DNA of 64,000 nucleotides from an uncultured Eubacteriales bacterium (GTDB taxonomy: Bacteria > Bacillota > Clostridia > Oscillospirales > Oscillospiraceae): NCBI GenBank assembly GCA_900319635.1, contig ONPF01000019.1, positions 38,638 through 102,637 on the forward strand. Reading direction: 5' to 3'. Within the stretch, counting starts at the first letter, position 1. Each line of letters starts with the position of its first letter. Under the pieces are notes generated by a model that saw nothing but the letters and a program-made list of their open reading frames with translations, was not told the DNA's origin and searched no databases. The position numbers and the translations under genes are program-made. Shown here piece after piece: positions 31,395-42,490 of the stretch.

Positions 31395-31462
31395 GTAGGG
31401 GCCGGCGTCCCCGACGGCCTGGCCCCTGTCTCCCGTGTAGGGGCCGGCGTCCTCGACGGCCC
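31395..31462. repeat. Tandem pair of REP units upstream of RAYT
   Basis: Two copies of GTAGGGGCCGGCGTCC.CGACGGCC (31395-31420, 31437-31462), the same GTAG-headed palindrome as at 30668. Confidence 0.8.
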
Positions 31463-31545
31463 GTTTTGTCCATTATATCACACATTCGGCAAAGAAAACC
31501 GGCGTCCTTGCACATCGTGGAACATCTCGGAACATCTATGAAGAG

Positions 31546-31574
31546 GATGGAGAGAAAACGCACATCTCTCCATC
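31546..31574 (+). terminator. Orphan terminator hairpin
   Basis: GATGGAGAGA and complement followed by ATTTTTTTAC. No + strand gene precedes it, so a short unannotated transcript may end here. Confidence 0.55.
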
Positions 31575-31605
31575 ATTTTTTTACATCTTCCAAGAGGAAA
31601 AGCGA

Positions 31606-31634
31606 TTGCTTTCTGCGGCTTGATATGCTACAAT
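31606..31634 (+). promoter_or_regulatory. Promoter of the structured leader RNA
   Basis: TTGCTT (31606-31611), 17-bp spacer, TACAAT (31629-31634). The predicted start is at about 31640, exactly the first base of the structured element. Confidence 0.7.
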
Positions 31635-31638
31635 AATC

Positions 31639-31798
31639 CTGCCACGCAATTTCATACTATTACACTACAGGTATGTGTTTTTTCTTTGGTAAAAACACAT
31701 GCCCTTTTCGGCATACCTGTGGTGTGAAGAAATTGCGTGGCAGCAAACGGGGCCGCTGTGTTTTTCGTGCGTGGTTCCGTTTGGGCCACGCACTTTTT
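31639..31798 (+). ncRNA. Structured leader RNA with terminator: candidate orphan riboswitch
   Basis: P1: 31639-31653 pairs perfectly (15 bp) with 31729-31743. Inside, CACTACAGGTATG (31663-31675) pairs with CATACCTGTGGTG (31712-31724); a 10-bp hairpin ATGTGTTTTT/AAAAACACAT (31673-31700) and a small GCC/GGC hairpin make a multi-branched fold. An intrinsic terminator follows: GTGCGTGG (31767-31774) with CCACGCAC (31786-31793), then T5. The P1 3' strand TGCGTGG (31734-31740) plus AAACGG (31745-31750) can instead pair with CCGTTT (31777-31782) and CCACGCA (31786-31792), an exclusive antiterminator. I do not recognise the aptamer class. A stand-alone small RNA is the alternative. Confidence 0.7.
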
Positions 31799-31850
31799 AT
31801 TTTCCCGAAAAATGTGTGGTGAGAATAAAAATGAAAGAGAGGTAAGGGGA

Positions 31851-32438
31851 ATGGAAGAAAAAACTATTGTCGTAGGAAAACCCAGCGTTACACTTATGCC
31901 GATTATTGGAACGGCTATCGGAATTCTGCTGCTTGTCTTGAACTTTTCGGGAGTTTTCGGTGGATCCTATCGTTACAATTCTCACTATGAGCGAATCGGT
32001 TTTACTCCTCCTATTGCTATTACTCTCGTCGGCGCCTTCTTTATCGTCGCTTCGATTGTGCTCTTTCTCTATGCAAGAAACTGTGAAATTCAGGTAACCG
32101 AGAAGAGAGTTTTTGGGAAAGCCGCATTTGGAAAAAGGGTAGACATCCCTGTAGATTCGATTTCTGCTGTTGGAACGATCGGAATCCTAAAAGGAATCTC
32201 CGTCGCAAGCGCTGCTGGCGCTATTCAGTTTTTATATCTTGCCAATGTAGACGAAGTTCATAATGCGTTAAGCAAGCTTGTTGTTGAAAGGCAAGGAAAA
32301 CAGCCTACGATGACAATTAAGCAAGAAATCCCCCAAAGCAACGCCGACGAGTTGGCAAAATATAAGGATCTACTTGATAAGGGCATCATTTCACAGGAAG
32401 AGTTTGACGCAAAGAAAAAGCAATTATTAGGGCTGTAA
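31851..32438 (+). CDS. Membrane protein with PH-like and SHOCT domains
   Basis: 195 aa. Two membrane helices (residues ~12-32 and ~55-80) are followed by a bacterial PH-like strand set (CEIQVTEKRVFGKAAFGKRVDIPVD), and a C-terminal SHOCT motif (DELAKYKDLLDKGIISQEEFDAKKKQLL). SHOCT modules mediate interactions; the function of the whole is unknown. GAGGTAAGGGG precedes the ATG. It is the only gene downstream of the structured leader, 50 bases after the leader terminator. GC content is well below the local average, suggesting acquisition. Confidence 0.8.
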   Translation: MEEKTIVVGKPSVTLMPIIGTAIGILLLVLNFSGVFGGSYRYNSHYERIGFTPPIAITLVGAFFIVASIVLFLYARNCEIQVTEKRVFGKAAFGKRVDIPVDSISAVGTIGILKGISVASAAGAIQFLYLANVDEVHNALSKLVVERQGKQPTMTIKQEIPQSNADELAKYKDLLDKGIISQEEFDAKKKQLLGL

Positions 32439-32447
32439 TAAAGCAAC

Positions 32448-32472
32448 GGCAGGGAGCAAATCACTCCCTGCC
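32448..32472 (+). terminator. Terminator after the SHOCT gene
   Basis: GGCAGGGAG-caaatca-CTCCCTGCC followed by TTTTT. Confidence 0.9.
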
Positions 32473-32476
32473 TTTT

Positions 32477-32934
32477 TCATCCCTCCAACAGTCCAATGTA
32501 TTTATACGCTGTGGTCCTGCTGATATCGCAAATCCTCGCCAATTCCGTAAGATTGAATGCTCCCTTCTTATACTGCGGATAGTGCCGAAGGAAGTTAGCG
32601 GGAAGTTCGTCAAGCGTGGTCTGCGGTCTGCCGATCCGCCTTGCGGTACCCGAAAAACGCTTCGGGCTTGCGCTGATCCTCGCGTTTTTCGACCGCTGCG
32701 GAAATTGCGGCCTTGCTGAATCTGCCACCGGCAGCGCAAGGCCGCAATTCCCTTCGCCCTCGTGTTCCGCATACCTGAACGCACACGCTCGCGGATGATC
32801 CGCAACTCCAACTCCGCGAATACGCCCGACATTTGGATGAACGCATTGGTCATCGGGTCGAGTTCCCCATTGGAGCAATCTACCTGAATGTTGTCTACGA
32901 TGGAGAGATCGCGGGTGTTTTTGTTGTGTTGCAC
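32477..32934 (-). pseudogene. Serine recombinase remnant, truncated and interrupted
   Basis: The - strand encodes the end of a resolvase catalytic domain (NAFIQMSGVFAELELRII, RERVRSGMRNTRAKG) in one frame, and the resolvase C-terminal part (GRPQTTLDELP, LTELARICDISRTTAYKYI) in another. Between them (about 32640-32755) sits a palindromic insert of two hairpins that breaks the frame. The catalytic Ser region at the N-terminus is missing altogether. An intact protein would be ~190 aa, like small Tn3-type resolvases/invertases. A lipoprotein gene now begins where the 5' end should be. Confidence 0.8.
32645..32752. repeat. Palindromic insert inside the recombinase remnant
   Basis: Two adjacent hairpins: CGAAAAACGC/GCGTTTTTCG (about 32651-32691) and GGAAATTGCGGCCTTGC/GCAAGGCCGCAATTCCC (about 32698-32752). 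Confidence 0.65.
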
Positions 32935-32996
32935 CTGATGTTATGGTAAAATAATAAAAAAGTTCCCAGATAACAAGAAAGGAAGGATCTTGAGAA

Positions 32997-33320
32997 ATGA
33001 AAAAGTGCATTGCGCTGCTGCTTGCTTTGACCATGGTGCTCGCTCTGTGCGCCTGCGGAGCCGCTAAGGGCCCGAAGGGAACCTATACCATGTACAGCGA
33101 CAACATCGAGATGGGACGGCTGGAGTTTTCGGGGAACAAGGTCGTGCTCGTCATCGGACGGGAAGAATTCGGCTATGTATCCAGATCCGAGGGCACCTTT
33201 ACCTATGAGGACGGCAAGATCTTCTGTACCTTTGACGACGGAAAGGATGAATTCAGTTACGACGAGGCAACGGACAGCATTGATATTTACGGAGTTATGC
33301 AGGCCAGGAAAGATCGCTGA
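32997..33320 (+). CDS. Small lipoprotein of unknown function
   Basis: 107 aa with a lipoprotein signal: MKKCIALLLALTMVLALCAC-G (Cys ~20). The mature ~85 residues are predicted beta-rich (GTYTMYSDN, MGRLEFSGNKVVLVIGREEF, GTFTYEDGKIFCTFDDG), like small lipocalin-type or DUF5640-like surface lipoproteins. AAGGAAGGA precedes the ATG. A terminator follows (33364-33396). Function unknown. Confidence 0.7.
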   Translation: MKKCIALLLALTMVLALCACGAAKGPKGTYTMYSDNIEMGRLEFSGNKVVLVIGREEFGYVSRSEGTFTYEDGKIFCTFDDGKDEFSYDEATDSIDIYGVMQARKDR

Positions 33321-33363
33321 CGGTGAAGGCGTCTGAAAAGGATACGGAATCGGGCATGCAAAA

Positions 33364-33396
33364 GCGGCAGGGAGCGATGGGCTCCCTGCCGTTTTT
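33364..33396 (+). terminator. Intrinsic terminator
   Basis: CGGCAGGGAGC-gatgg-GCTCCCTGCCG then TTTTT; nearly the same stem as at 32448-32472. Confidence 0.9.
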
Positions 33397-33508
33397 GCAT
33401 CGAATGATTCAAAAAATGAAAGGAAAAGCACTGGTCAAGAATCGGTGCGCGTGGTATATTAGAGACGTTGAACGAACGTCGAAGCAAAGCCGGAGAGGAG
33501 GCAGGCGG

Positions 33509-34726
33509 ATGCAGGAAAAGGAACAAAAGCCCAGATCCTGGGTGTTGCCCCGGCACAGGCTGGGGCGCAAGCTGGTCTGGCTGCCGGCCTGGCTCCTGAC
33601 GCGCCTGCGCTACGGGGTGAAGGTCACGCCCTGGCCGGACGATGGGCAGGCGCTGATCCTCTACAACCACCAGACCGGGCTGGATCAGTTCCTGGTGGGG
33701 CTGAATTTCCGGCAGCCGGTGTACTATGTGGCCTCGGAGGATCTGTTCTCCGCGGGTCTGCCGGCGCGGATCATGCAGTATCTGGTGGCGCCCATCCCCA
33801 TCAAAAAGCAGGTCACGGACATCCGGGCGGTAAAGACCTGCCTGCGGGTGGCCCGGGAGGGCGGCAGCATCGCCATCGCGCCGGAGGGCAACCGCACATA
33901 CAGCGGCCTCCCCTGCGCCATGAACCCGGCCATCGGGTCGTTGGCCAAGAAGCTGGGGCTGCCGGTGCTGCTGCTGCGCATCGAGGGCGGCTACGGCGTC
34001 CAGCCCCGGTGGAGCGACAGTGTGCGGCGGGGCCCCATGACGGCCCGCGTGGCGGAGCGGATCGGGCCGGAGGAGCTGCGGCAGCTCAGCGCGGCGCAGG
34101 TCTATGAGCGGATCCGGCAGGGGCTTTGGGTGGACGAGACCAAAAGCGGCGGCGAATACCGGGGCGGCAGACGGGCGGAGTATCTGGAGCGGATGCTGTA
34201 TCTCTGCCCCGGCTGCGGCCCCGCCCGGCTGGAGAGCCGGGGGAACCTGCTCCGCTGCCCGAATTGCGGCCTTACGGTGGAATACATGCCGGACAAGACC
34301 CTCAAAAGCGCCGACCCGGCCTTCCCCTTCCGCTTTGCGGCGGACTGGTACCGGGCGCAGGAGGACTATGTGAACGCCCTGGACACCCGGGAGCATACCC
34401 GGGAACCCCTGTTCCGGGATGAGGCGCGCCTCTCGCAGGTGCTCCTCTACAAGCGGAAGGAGACCCTGCGCAAGCGCACGTCGCTGGCGCTTTACGGGGA
34501 TCGGATCGTGCTGGACGAGGGGACGGAGCGGGAGCTGCGCCTGCCCTTTGCCGAGCTCGGCACCGTGACGGTACTGGGGAAGAACAAGCTGAACCTTTAT
34601 CACGGGGAGACCCTTTATCAGCTCAAGGGCGACAAGCGCTTTAACGCCCTGAAATACGTGCAGATTTTTACGAGAAGTCAGAATATAGCCAGGGGGGATT
34701 TCGATGCAAAATTTTTGGGACTCTAA
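33509..34726 (+). CDS. 1-acylglycerol-3-phosphate acyltransferase-like protein with zinc ribbon and C-terminal domain
   Basis: 405 aa. The first ~210 residues are a PlsC-type acyltransferase: block 1 YNHQTGLDQF (HxxxxD, His ~53) and block 3 APEGNRTYSG. It is unusually extended: a zinc ribbon (CPGCGPARL...LRCPNCG, residues ~233-255), and a ~100-residue C-terminal region with strands like a PH domain (TSLALYGDRIVLDEG, LGKNKLNLYHGETLYQLKGD). It would transfer acyl groups in membrane lipid synthesis. ATG 33509 follows GGAGAGGAGGCAGG. Its end overlaps the symporter start by 23 bp. Confidence 0.8.
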   Translation: MQEKEQKPRSWVLPRHRLGRKLVWLPAWLLTRLRYGVKVTPWPDDGQALILYNHQTGLDQFLVGLNFRQPVYYVASEDLFSAGLPARIMQYLVAPIPIKKQVTDIRAVKTCLRVAREGGSIAIAPEGNRTYSGLPCAMNPAIGSLAKKLGLPVLLLRIEGGYGVQPRWSDSVRRGPMTARVAERIGPEELRQLSAAQVYERIRQGLWVDETKSGGEYRGGRRAEYLERMLYLCPGCGPARLESRGNLLRCPNCGLTVEYMPDKTLKSADPAFPFRFAADWYRAQEDYVNALDTREHTREPLFRDEARLSQVLLYKRKETLRKRTSLALYGDRIVLDEGTERELRLPFAELGTVTVLGKNKLNLYHGETLYQLKGDKRFNALKYVQIFTRSQNIARGDFDAKFLGL

Positions 34727-36089
34727 CGTCTGGGGGCTTTTCAACATCGTCGCGGTGCTGCTGGTGAGCCTGCTTGCGGCAAACGCGCTGAAGCGAGCCT
34801 TCCGCTTCCTGGAGGCCTCTCTGATCCCCACCTCGGTGCTGGCGGGCGCGCTGCTGCTGCTCCTTTCCGAGGGCATCCGCATTTGCAGCGGCGTGGACAT
34901 CTTTGAAACCGACTTTTTTAACGGCAGCGGCGTTGAGACCATGGAGCTGCTGACCTACCACATGCTGGGGCTGGGCTTTGTGGCCTCCACCTTCAAGGGC
35001 GCCGGCGGAAAGCTCGGCAAAAAGCGCACCGGGGAGATCTTCGACACCGGCGTCACCACCGTTTCCAGCTACCTGATCCAGGGGGTGCTGGGCCTGAGCA
35101 TCACCCTGCTCGCGGTGCTGGTGATAAAGGATTTCTTCCCGGCGGCGGGGGTGCTGCTGCCCTTCGGCTACGGCCAGGGCACCGGCCAGGCCATGAATTA
35201 CGGCAATATCTATGAGACGGAGTACGGCTTCGCAGGGGGCAAGAGCTTCGGCCTGACCATCGCGGCGCTGGGCTTCCTCTCCGCCAGCATCGGGGGCGTC
35301 ATCCATCTGAACCTGCTGCGCCGCCGGGGCAAGCTCCCGGGCGGGAAGCTTCAGGAGGGCGGTCTTCGCTCCGAGCAGGTGCAGCAGGCCAACGAGATCC
35401 CCATGATGGACAGCATCGACAAAATGACCGTCCAGGTGGCGCTGGTGTTTGCGGCCTATCTGCTGGCCTATCTGTTCATGCTGGGGCTGGGGGCCCTGCT
35501 GCCCGGGATGAAGGCGGTGATCTACGGCTTCAACTTCCTGCTGGGCGTGCTGGCCGCGTCCCTGGTCAAGCTCGCCCTGCGGCTGCTGAAAAAGGCGGGG
35601 GTGGTGAAGCGGGACTATGTGAACAGCTTCCTCATGACCCGGGTCAGCAACTTCTGCTTTGACCTGATGGTGGTGGCGGGCATCGCGGCCATCCGGCTGG
35701 GCGTGCTGGAGAATTACTGGGGCGTCATCCTCATCCTGGGCGTCCTGGGCGCGGTGCTGACCTACTACTACAATCTCTTCGTGGCGAAAAAGCTGTTTCC
35801 GGAATACGAGCAGGAGCAGTTTCTCATGATGTACGGCATGCTCACCGGCACCGCCAGCACGGGCACCATCCTCCTGCGGGAGATCGACCCGGATTTCCGC
35901 ACGCCCGCCGCGGACAACATGGTGTACCAGAACTTCCCCGCCATCGTCTTCGGCTTTCCCATGATGCTGCTGGCTACCCTGGCTCCGAAGAGGCCGGTGC
36001 TGACGCTGGGGATCCTGGCGCTGTTCTTCCTGGGGATGAACCTGATCCTCTTCCGGCGCAGCATCTTCAAGCGCCGGCGCAAGTCCTGA
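34704..36089 (+). CDS. GltS-like sodium/glutamate-type symporter
   Basis: 461 aa with about ten membrane segments and two pseudo-symmetric halves, each with a Gly-rich re-entrant loop: FGYGQGTGQAMNYG (~residue 155) and MLTGTASTGTILLREIDP (~residue 380), the latter a hallmark of the ESS/GltS family. SLIPTSVLAGALLLL near the N-terminus also fits. The substrate is a small dicarboxylate/amino acid by family inference. GGGGG precedes the ATG inside the end of the acyltransferase gene. Confidence 0.83.
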   Translation: MQNFWDSNVWGLFNIVAVLLVSLLAANALKRAFRFLEASLIPTSVLAGALLLLLSEGIRICSGVDIFETDFFNGSGVETMELLTYHMLGLGFVASTFKGAGGKLGKKRTGEIFDTGVTTVSSYLIQGVLGLSITLLAVLVIKDFFPAAGVLLPFGYGQGTGQAMNYGNIYETEYGFAGGKSFGLTIAALGFLSASIGGVIHLNLLRRRGKLPGGKLQEGGLRSEQVQQANEIPMMDSIDKMTVQVALVFAAYLLAYLFMLGLGALLPGMKAVIYGFNFLLGVLAASLVKLALRLLKKAGVVKRDYVNSFLMTRVSNFCFDLMVVAGIAAIRLGVLENYWGVILILGVLGAVLTYYYNLFVAKKLFPEYEQEQFLMMYGMLTGTASTGTILLREIDPDFRTPAADNMVYQNFPAIVFGFPMMLLATLAPKRPVLTLGILALFFLGMNLILFRRSIFKRRRKS

Positions 36090-36111
36090 GCCTCACAAAA
36101 AAAGAAAAGCA

Positions 36112-36139
36112 GAGCGCCCCGGCGAAAGCCGGGGCGCTC
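36112..36139. terminator. Terminator between convergent genes
   Basis: GAGCGCCCCGGC-GAAA-GCCGGGGCGCTC then CTCTTTTCTC. Confidence 0.9.
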
Positions 36140-36146
36140 CTCTTTT

Positions 36147-36175
36147 CTCAAAACTCAATACTGATAGCTCAAAAC
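36147..36175 (-). repeat. Family D heptamer repeat after the DAK2 gene stop
   Basis: On the - strand: stop TGA then GTTTTGAGCTATCAGTATTGAG and a further TTTTGAG. Same sense and position as the other family D copies. Confidence 0.65.
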
Positions 36176-37879
36176 TCACTCCACAGAGATCATGTAATAG
36201 TAGACCGGCTGGCCGCCCTCCACCACGCTCACCTCCGCGTCGGGGAAGTTGCCGCTGATGGTCTCGGAGGCGGCGTTGGCCTCCGCCTCGGTCACATCCT
36301 CGCCGTAGTAGACGGTGATGAACTCGGGATGGTAGTCGTCAAAGGCCCAGGTCAGCTCCTTGAACAGGGTCTTCAGATTGGTGTAGCTGCCAACCAGCGC
36401 CCCGTCCAGCAGGGCCAGATACTCGCCCGCGCGGATGGCGTGGCCGCCGAAGTCCGAATCCCGGGCGGCGTAGGTCACCATGGCGGTGTGCACCTTGCCG
36501 ATGGCCTCGCCCATGGCGCCCACCAGAGAGGCCTCCGGCTCGTCCGGCGCGAAGTTCAGCATGGCGGAAATGCCCTGGGGCACGGTCTTGGTGGGCATGA
36601 CGATCACATGCTTCTGCGTCAGCGGCGCGCACTGCTCCGCCGCCATGATGATGTTCTTGTTGTTGGGGAAGACGAACACCGTGGAGGCGGGGGTGGCCTT
36701 CACGGCCCGCAGAATGTCGTCGGTAGAGGGGTTCATGGTCTGCCCGCCGGTGACCACCTGGTCCACGCCCAGATCCTTGAACAGGGTCTCCAGCCCCGCG
36801 CCGGCACACACGGCCACCACGCCGTATTCCTTCTCCGGCTCGGCCTCCTCCGGCTCCTCGGGCTGGGGATCACCCATGTCCTCCTGGGCTTCCAGCTCCT
36901 TCTCCACATCGGCGAGGCTGTCGGTGCTGTTGGGCGTTTTGCCGCCGATCATGTCCAGCGCCTGCAGGCGCATGTTCTCGATCTTGGCCACATCCAGGTC
37001 GCCGTACTTCTGGCTCTCGGCCAGGGCCTTGCCGGGGATGTCGGTGTGGACATGGACCTTGAAGATCTCGTCGTCCTCATTGATGACCAGGGAATCCCCG
37101 ATGCTGTCCAGATACATCCGCAGGGGCAGCAGGTTCACGTTGGGATCCTTCTTGCGCACCACATACACGGTGTCAAAGATGTTGACCTCCGGCACGAACA
37201 CGTTCTCGGCGGTGAAAACGGGCTTCTTCTCCGGCGCGGGGGCAGCCGCCGCGGCGGCGATGACCTCGCCCCGCAGAGAAGCGAGAATGGCCTTGAGGAT
37301 GACCATGTAGCCCTTGCCGCCGGCGTCGATGACGCCGGCCTTTTTCAGCACCGGGTTCTGGTTCATGGTGTCGTCCAGCGCCACATCCCCTGCGTCGATA
37401 CCGGCGACGAGGGCGGCCTCCAGATCCGCGCCGCCCTTGGCGGCCTTGCCCGCGGCGGCGGAGGCCAGGCGGGAGACGGTGAGGATGGTGCCCTCGGCGG
37501 GCTTCATCACGGCCTTGTAGGCGGCCTCCACGCCGTCGTTCATGGCGGCGGTGAAATCGGCGGCGCCGGCGGTGTCCATGCCCTTGAGACGCTTGGAGAT
37601 GCCCCGGAACAGCAGGGACAGAATCACGCCGGAGTTGCCCCGGGCGCCCCGAAGCATGGCGGAGGCCACGCAGTCCGCCGCGGCGGCGACGGTGTCAAAA
37701 TCCCGCTTGCGCAGCTCGGCGGCGGCGTTCTGGATGGTCAGTCCCATGTTGGTGCCGGTGTCGCCGTCCGGCACGGGGAACACGTTCAGATCGTTGATGG
37801 CCTGAATATTGGCCTGCAGAGCCGCATCCGCGCAGAGGATCATCTCCTTGAAGGCTGCGGCGTCAATATACTCTCTCAT
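36176..37879 (-). CDS. DAK2-domain protein, FakA/YloV-like kinase
   Basis: 567 aa. N-terminal DAK2 (DhaL-like) kinase domain with NDLNVFPVPDGDTGTNM (metal/ATP loop, ~residue 30), RGARGNSGVILS and PAEGTILTVSR. A middle part, an acidic Glu/Pro linker (~residues 335-365) and a C-terminal DegV-related domain (VTGGQTMNPSTDDIL, FPNNKNI) complete the YloV/FakA layout. With FakB it phosphorylates exogenous fatty acids; no fakB is adjacent. It follows the Asp23/Gls24 gene by 13 bp, the conserved order in Bacillota. ATG 37879 begins MREYIDAAAF. Confidence 0.9.
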   Translation of the reverse strand: MREYIDAAAFKEMILCADAALQANIQAINDLNVFPVPDGDTGTNMGLTIQNAAAELRKRDFDTVAAAADCVASAMLRGARGNSGVILSLLFRGISKRLKGMDTAGAADFTAAMNDGVEAAYKAVMKPAEGTILTVSRLASAAAGKAAKGGADLEAALVAGIDAGDVALDDTMNQNPVLKKAGVIDAGGKGYMVILKAILASLRGEVIAAAAAAPAPEKKPVFTAENVFVPEVNIFDTVYVVRKKDPNVNLLPLRMYLDSIGDSLVINEDDEIFKVHVHTDIPGKALAESQKYGDLDVAKIENMRLQALDMIGGKTPNSTDSLADVEKELEAQEDMGDPQPEEPEEAEPEKEYGVVAVCAGAGLETLFKDLGVDQVVTGGQTMNPSTDDILRAVKATPASTVFVFPNNKNIIMAAEQCAPLTQKHVIVMPTKTVPQGISAMLNFAPDEPEASLVGAMGEAIGKVHTAMVTYAARDSDFGGHAIRAGEYLALLDGALVGSYTNLKTLFKELTWAFDDYHPEFITVYYGEDVTEAEANAASETISGNFPDAEVSVVEGGQPVYYYMISVE

Positions 37880-37892
37880 CTCTGTGCTTCCT

Positions 37893-38249
37893 TCACCCGA
37901 TAATGGTGTCAACGTAAACGTCGACGCTCTTCACCGGCACGCCGGTGGCCTTGAACAGCTTGTAGCTGACTTCCTTCATAATGCTGCGGGAAACGGCGGA
38001 GATGTTCACGCCCTGATCCACCCCGATGTGCAGCTCCAGAGACACGCTCTCATCGTCGTTATAATGCACCTCCACGCCCTTGGACATGGATTCCCGGCGC
38101 AGAAGCTGGAAGGGGCCGCTGTCCTTCGCACGGCCGACCATGCCCTTCACACCGAAGCAACTGGTAGCGGCCTTGCCGGCCAGATTGGTAAAGACCTCGT
38201 TGGTGACGCAGATCCTGCCCTTGTTGTTTGCGAGAGTCACCATACTCAT
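37893..38249 (-). CDS. Asp23/Gls24-family envelope stress protein
   Basis: About 118 aa with the family core GRICVTNEVFTNLAGKAATSC, YNDDESVSLELHIGVDQGVNI and SVDVYVDTI. These small proteins are linked with cell-envelope homeostasis and are commonly cotranscribed with yloV/fakA, as here. Three ATGs (38252, 38249, 38243) follow AAAGGAG; spacing favours 38249 or 38243. A - strand promoter TTGTAC-17-TATAAT lies at 38309-38337. Confidence 0.9.
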   Translation of the reverse strand: MSMVTLANNKGRICVTNEVFTNLAGKAATSCFGVKGMVGRAKDSGPFQLLRRESMSKGVEVHYNDDESVSLELHIGVDQGVNISAVSRSIMKEVSYKLFKATGVPVKSVDVYVDTIIG

Positions 38250-38443
38250 CATCGCTCCTTTCCGCTGGAGATCGCGATTTTTTCCAATTGATACAAAACC
38301 GAGTATACATTATACCGTAAAACTTCAAAAAGTACAAGGGGAAATTGCAAAGCCGGGAGACCCTTTCCCGGAATTCCGTCCCTTTGACGGTTTTCGCGGG
38401 AAAAGACCGGCAACAGCTTCCCGTATTTTGGCAGACTTTCTTG

Positions 38444-38472
38444 TTGCCTTTTTGACAAAAGAATGGTAAACT
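38444..38472 (+). promoter_or_regulatory. Probable PFOR promoter
   Basis: TTGCCT (38444-38449), 17-bp spacer, TAAACT (38467-38472), 65 bases before the start. Confidence 0.5.
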
Positions 38473-38536
38473 TACTCTGTCATATAGCGTGCGCCCTTTG
38501 GCGTTCGCATGAAATCTATACATGGAGATGAAAGAT

Positions 38537-42049
<3,513 letters not shown>

Positions 42050-42081
42050 GCCGAAAGCAAAGACAAACTAAGACACAGCAA

Positions 42082-42107
42082 GAGCCCGCCGGATTCCCGG
42101 CGGGCTC
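42082..42107 (+). terminator. PFOR terminator hairpin
   Basis: GAGCCCGCCGG-attc-CCGGCGGGCTC, 33 bases after the PFOR stop; no T-run follows (AACGTG). Confidence 0.65.
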
Positions 42108-42456
42108 AACGTGTAGACAAACCCAAAACATGTCATTGCGAGCCGTAGGGAGCGATCCCCTGATCGCTCCGCCGTTCAACGCTCGATTCACGGAGGCATC
42201 TGGGGATGCCTCCCTACGGCGCGGCAATCCGTTCTTCTTCAAAAAGCTGTGTTTTCAGGGGTTAAGGATGCGGATCGCCCCTAAAGGGACTAGGCACAAA
42301 GAGGGCGCGGGCTTACGCCCTCGGCAATGTGCCGTCGCCACACCGTAGGGACGAGCATTGCTCGTCCGTGGATTCCGGCGCGGTGTGGACAGACGGACGA
42401 CCAATGGTCGTCCCTACTGGTTCGCGATGACAGAAAACCTGCTTTGTCTACAGTCT

Positions 42457-42482
42457 GAGCCCGCCGGTTTCCCGGCGGGCTC
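42457..42482. terminator. Second copy of the GAGCCCGCCGG hairpin
   Basis: Same stem as 42082-42107, followed by GTTTTT; also ends the 58-aa gene on the - strand. Confidence 0.7.
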
Positions 42483-42490
42483 GTTTTTGC

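Larger units (their letters stand above)
42050..42490. repeat. Repeat element between two near-identical terminators
   Basis: No gene in 440 bases. GAGCCCGCCGG hairpins stand at both ends (42082-42107 and 42457-42482). Just inside them are GTGTAGACAAA (42110) and its inverse TTTGTCTACA (42443-42452). The interior has two REP pairs: 42145-42171 with 42192-42217, and 42345-42368 with 42395-42417. The first pair is framed by GTCATTGCGAG (42132) and GGCAATCCGTTCTTC, the same frame found in the B12 riboswitch arm. Confidence 0.7.

Noticed and set aside
30877-31563. Longer N-terminus for the RAYT protein
   Set aside because: The extension only translates the two upstream REP copies (RRGRRPL type); ATG 31371 has GGAGGTG.
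31630-31660. Purine riboswitch (suggested by ATAATCCTG)
   Set aside because: The conserved loop sequences and the core that should follow are missing.
31639-31743. MITE with 15-bp terminal inverted repeats
   Set aside because: No target duplication, no second copy in the window, transcription start falls at the first base, and the exclusive terminator/antiterminator pairing is not expected of a MITE. Kept only as an alternative.
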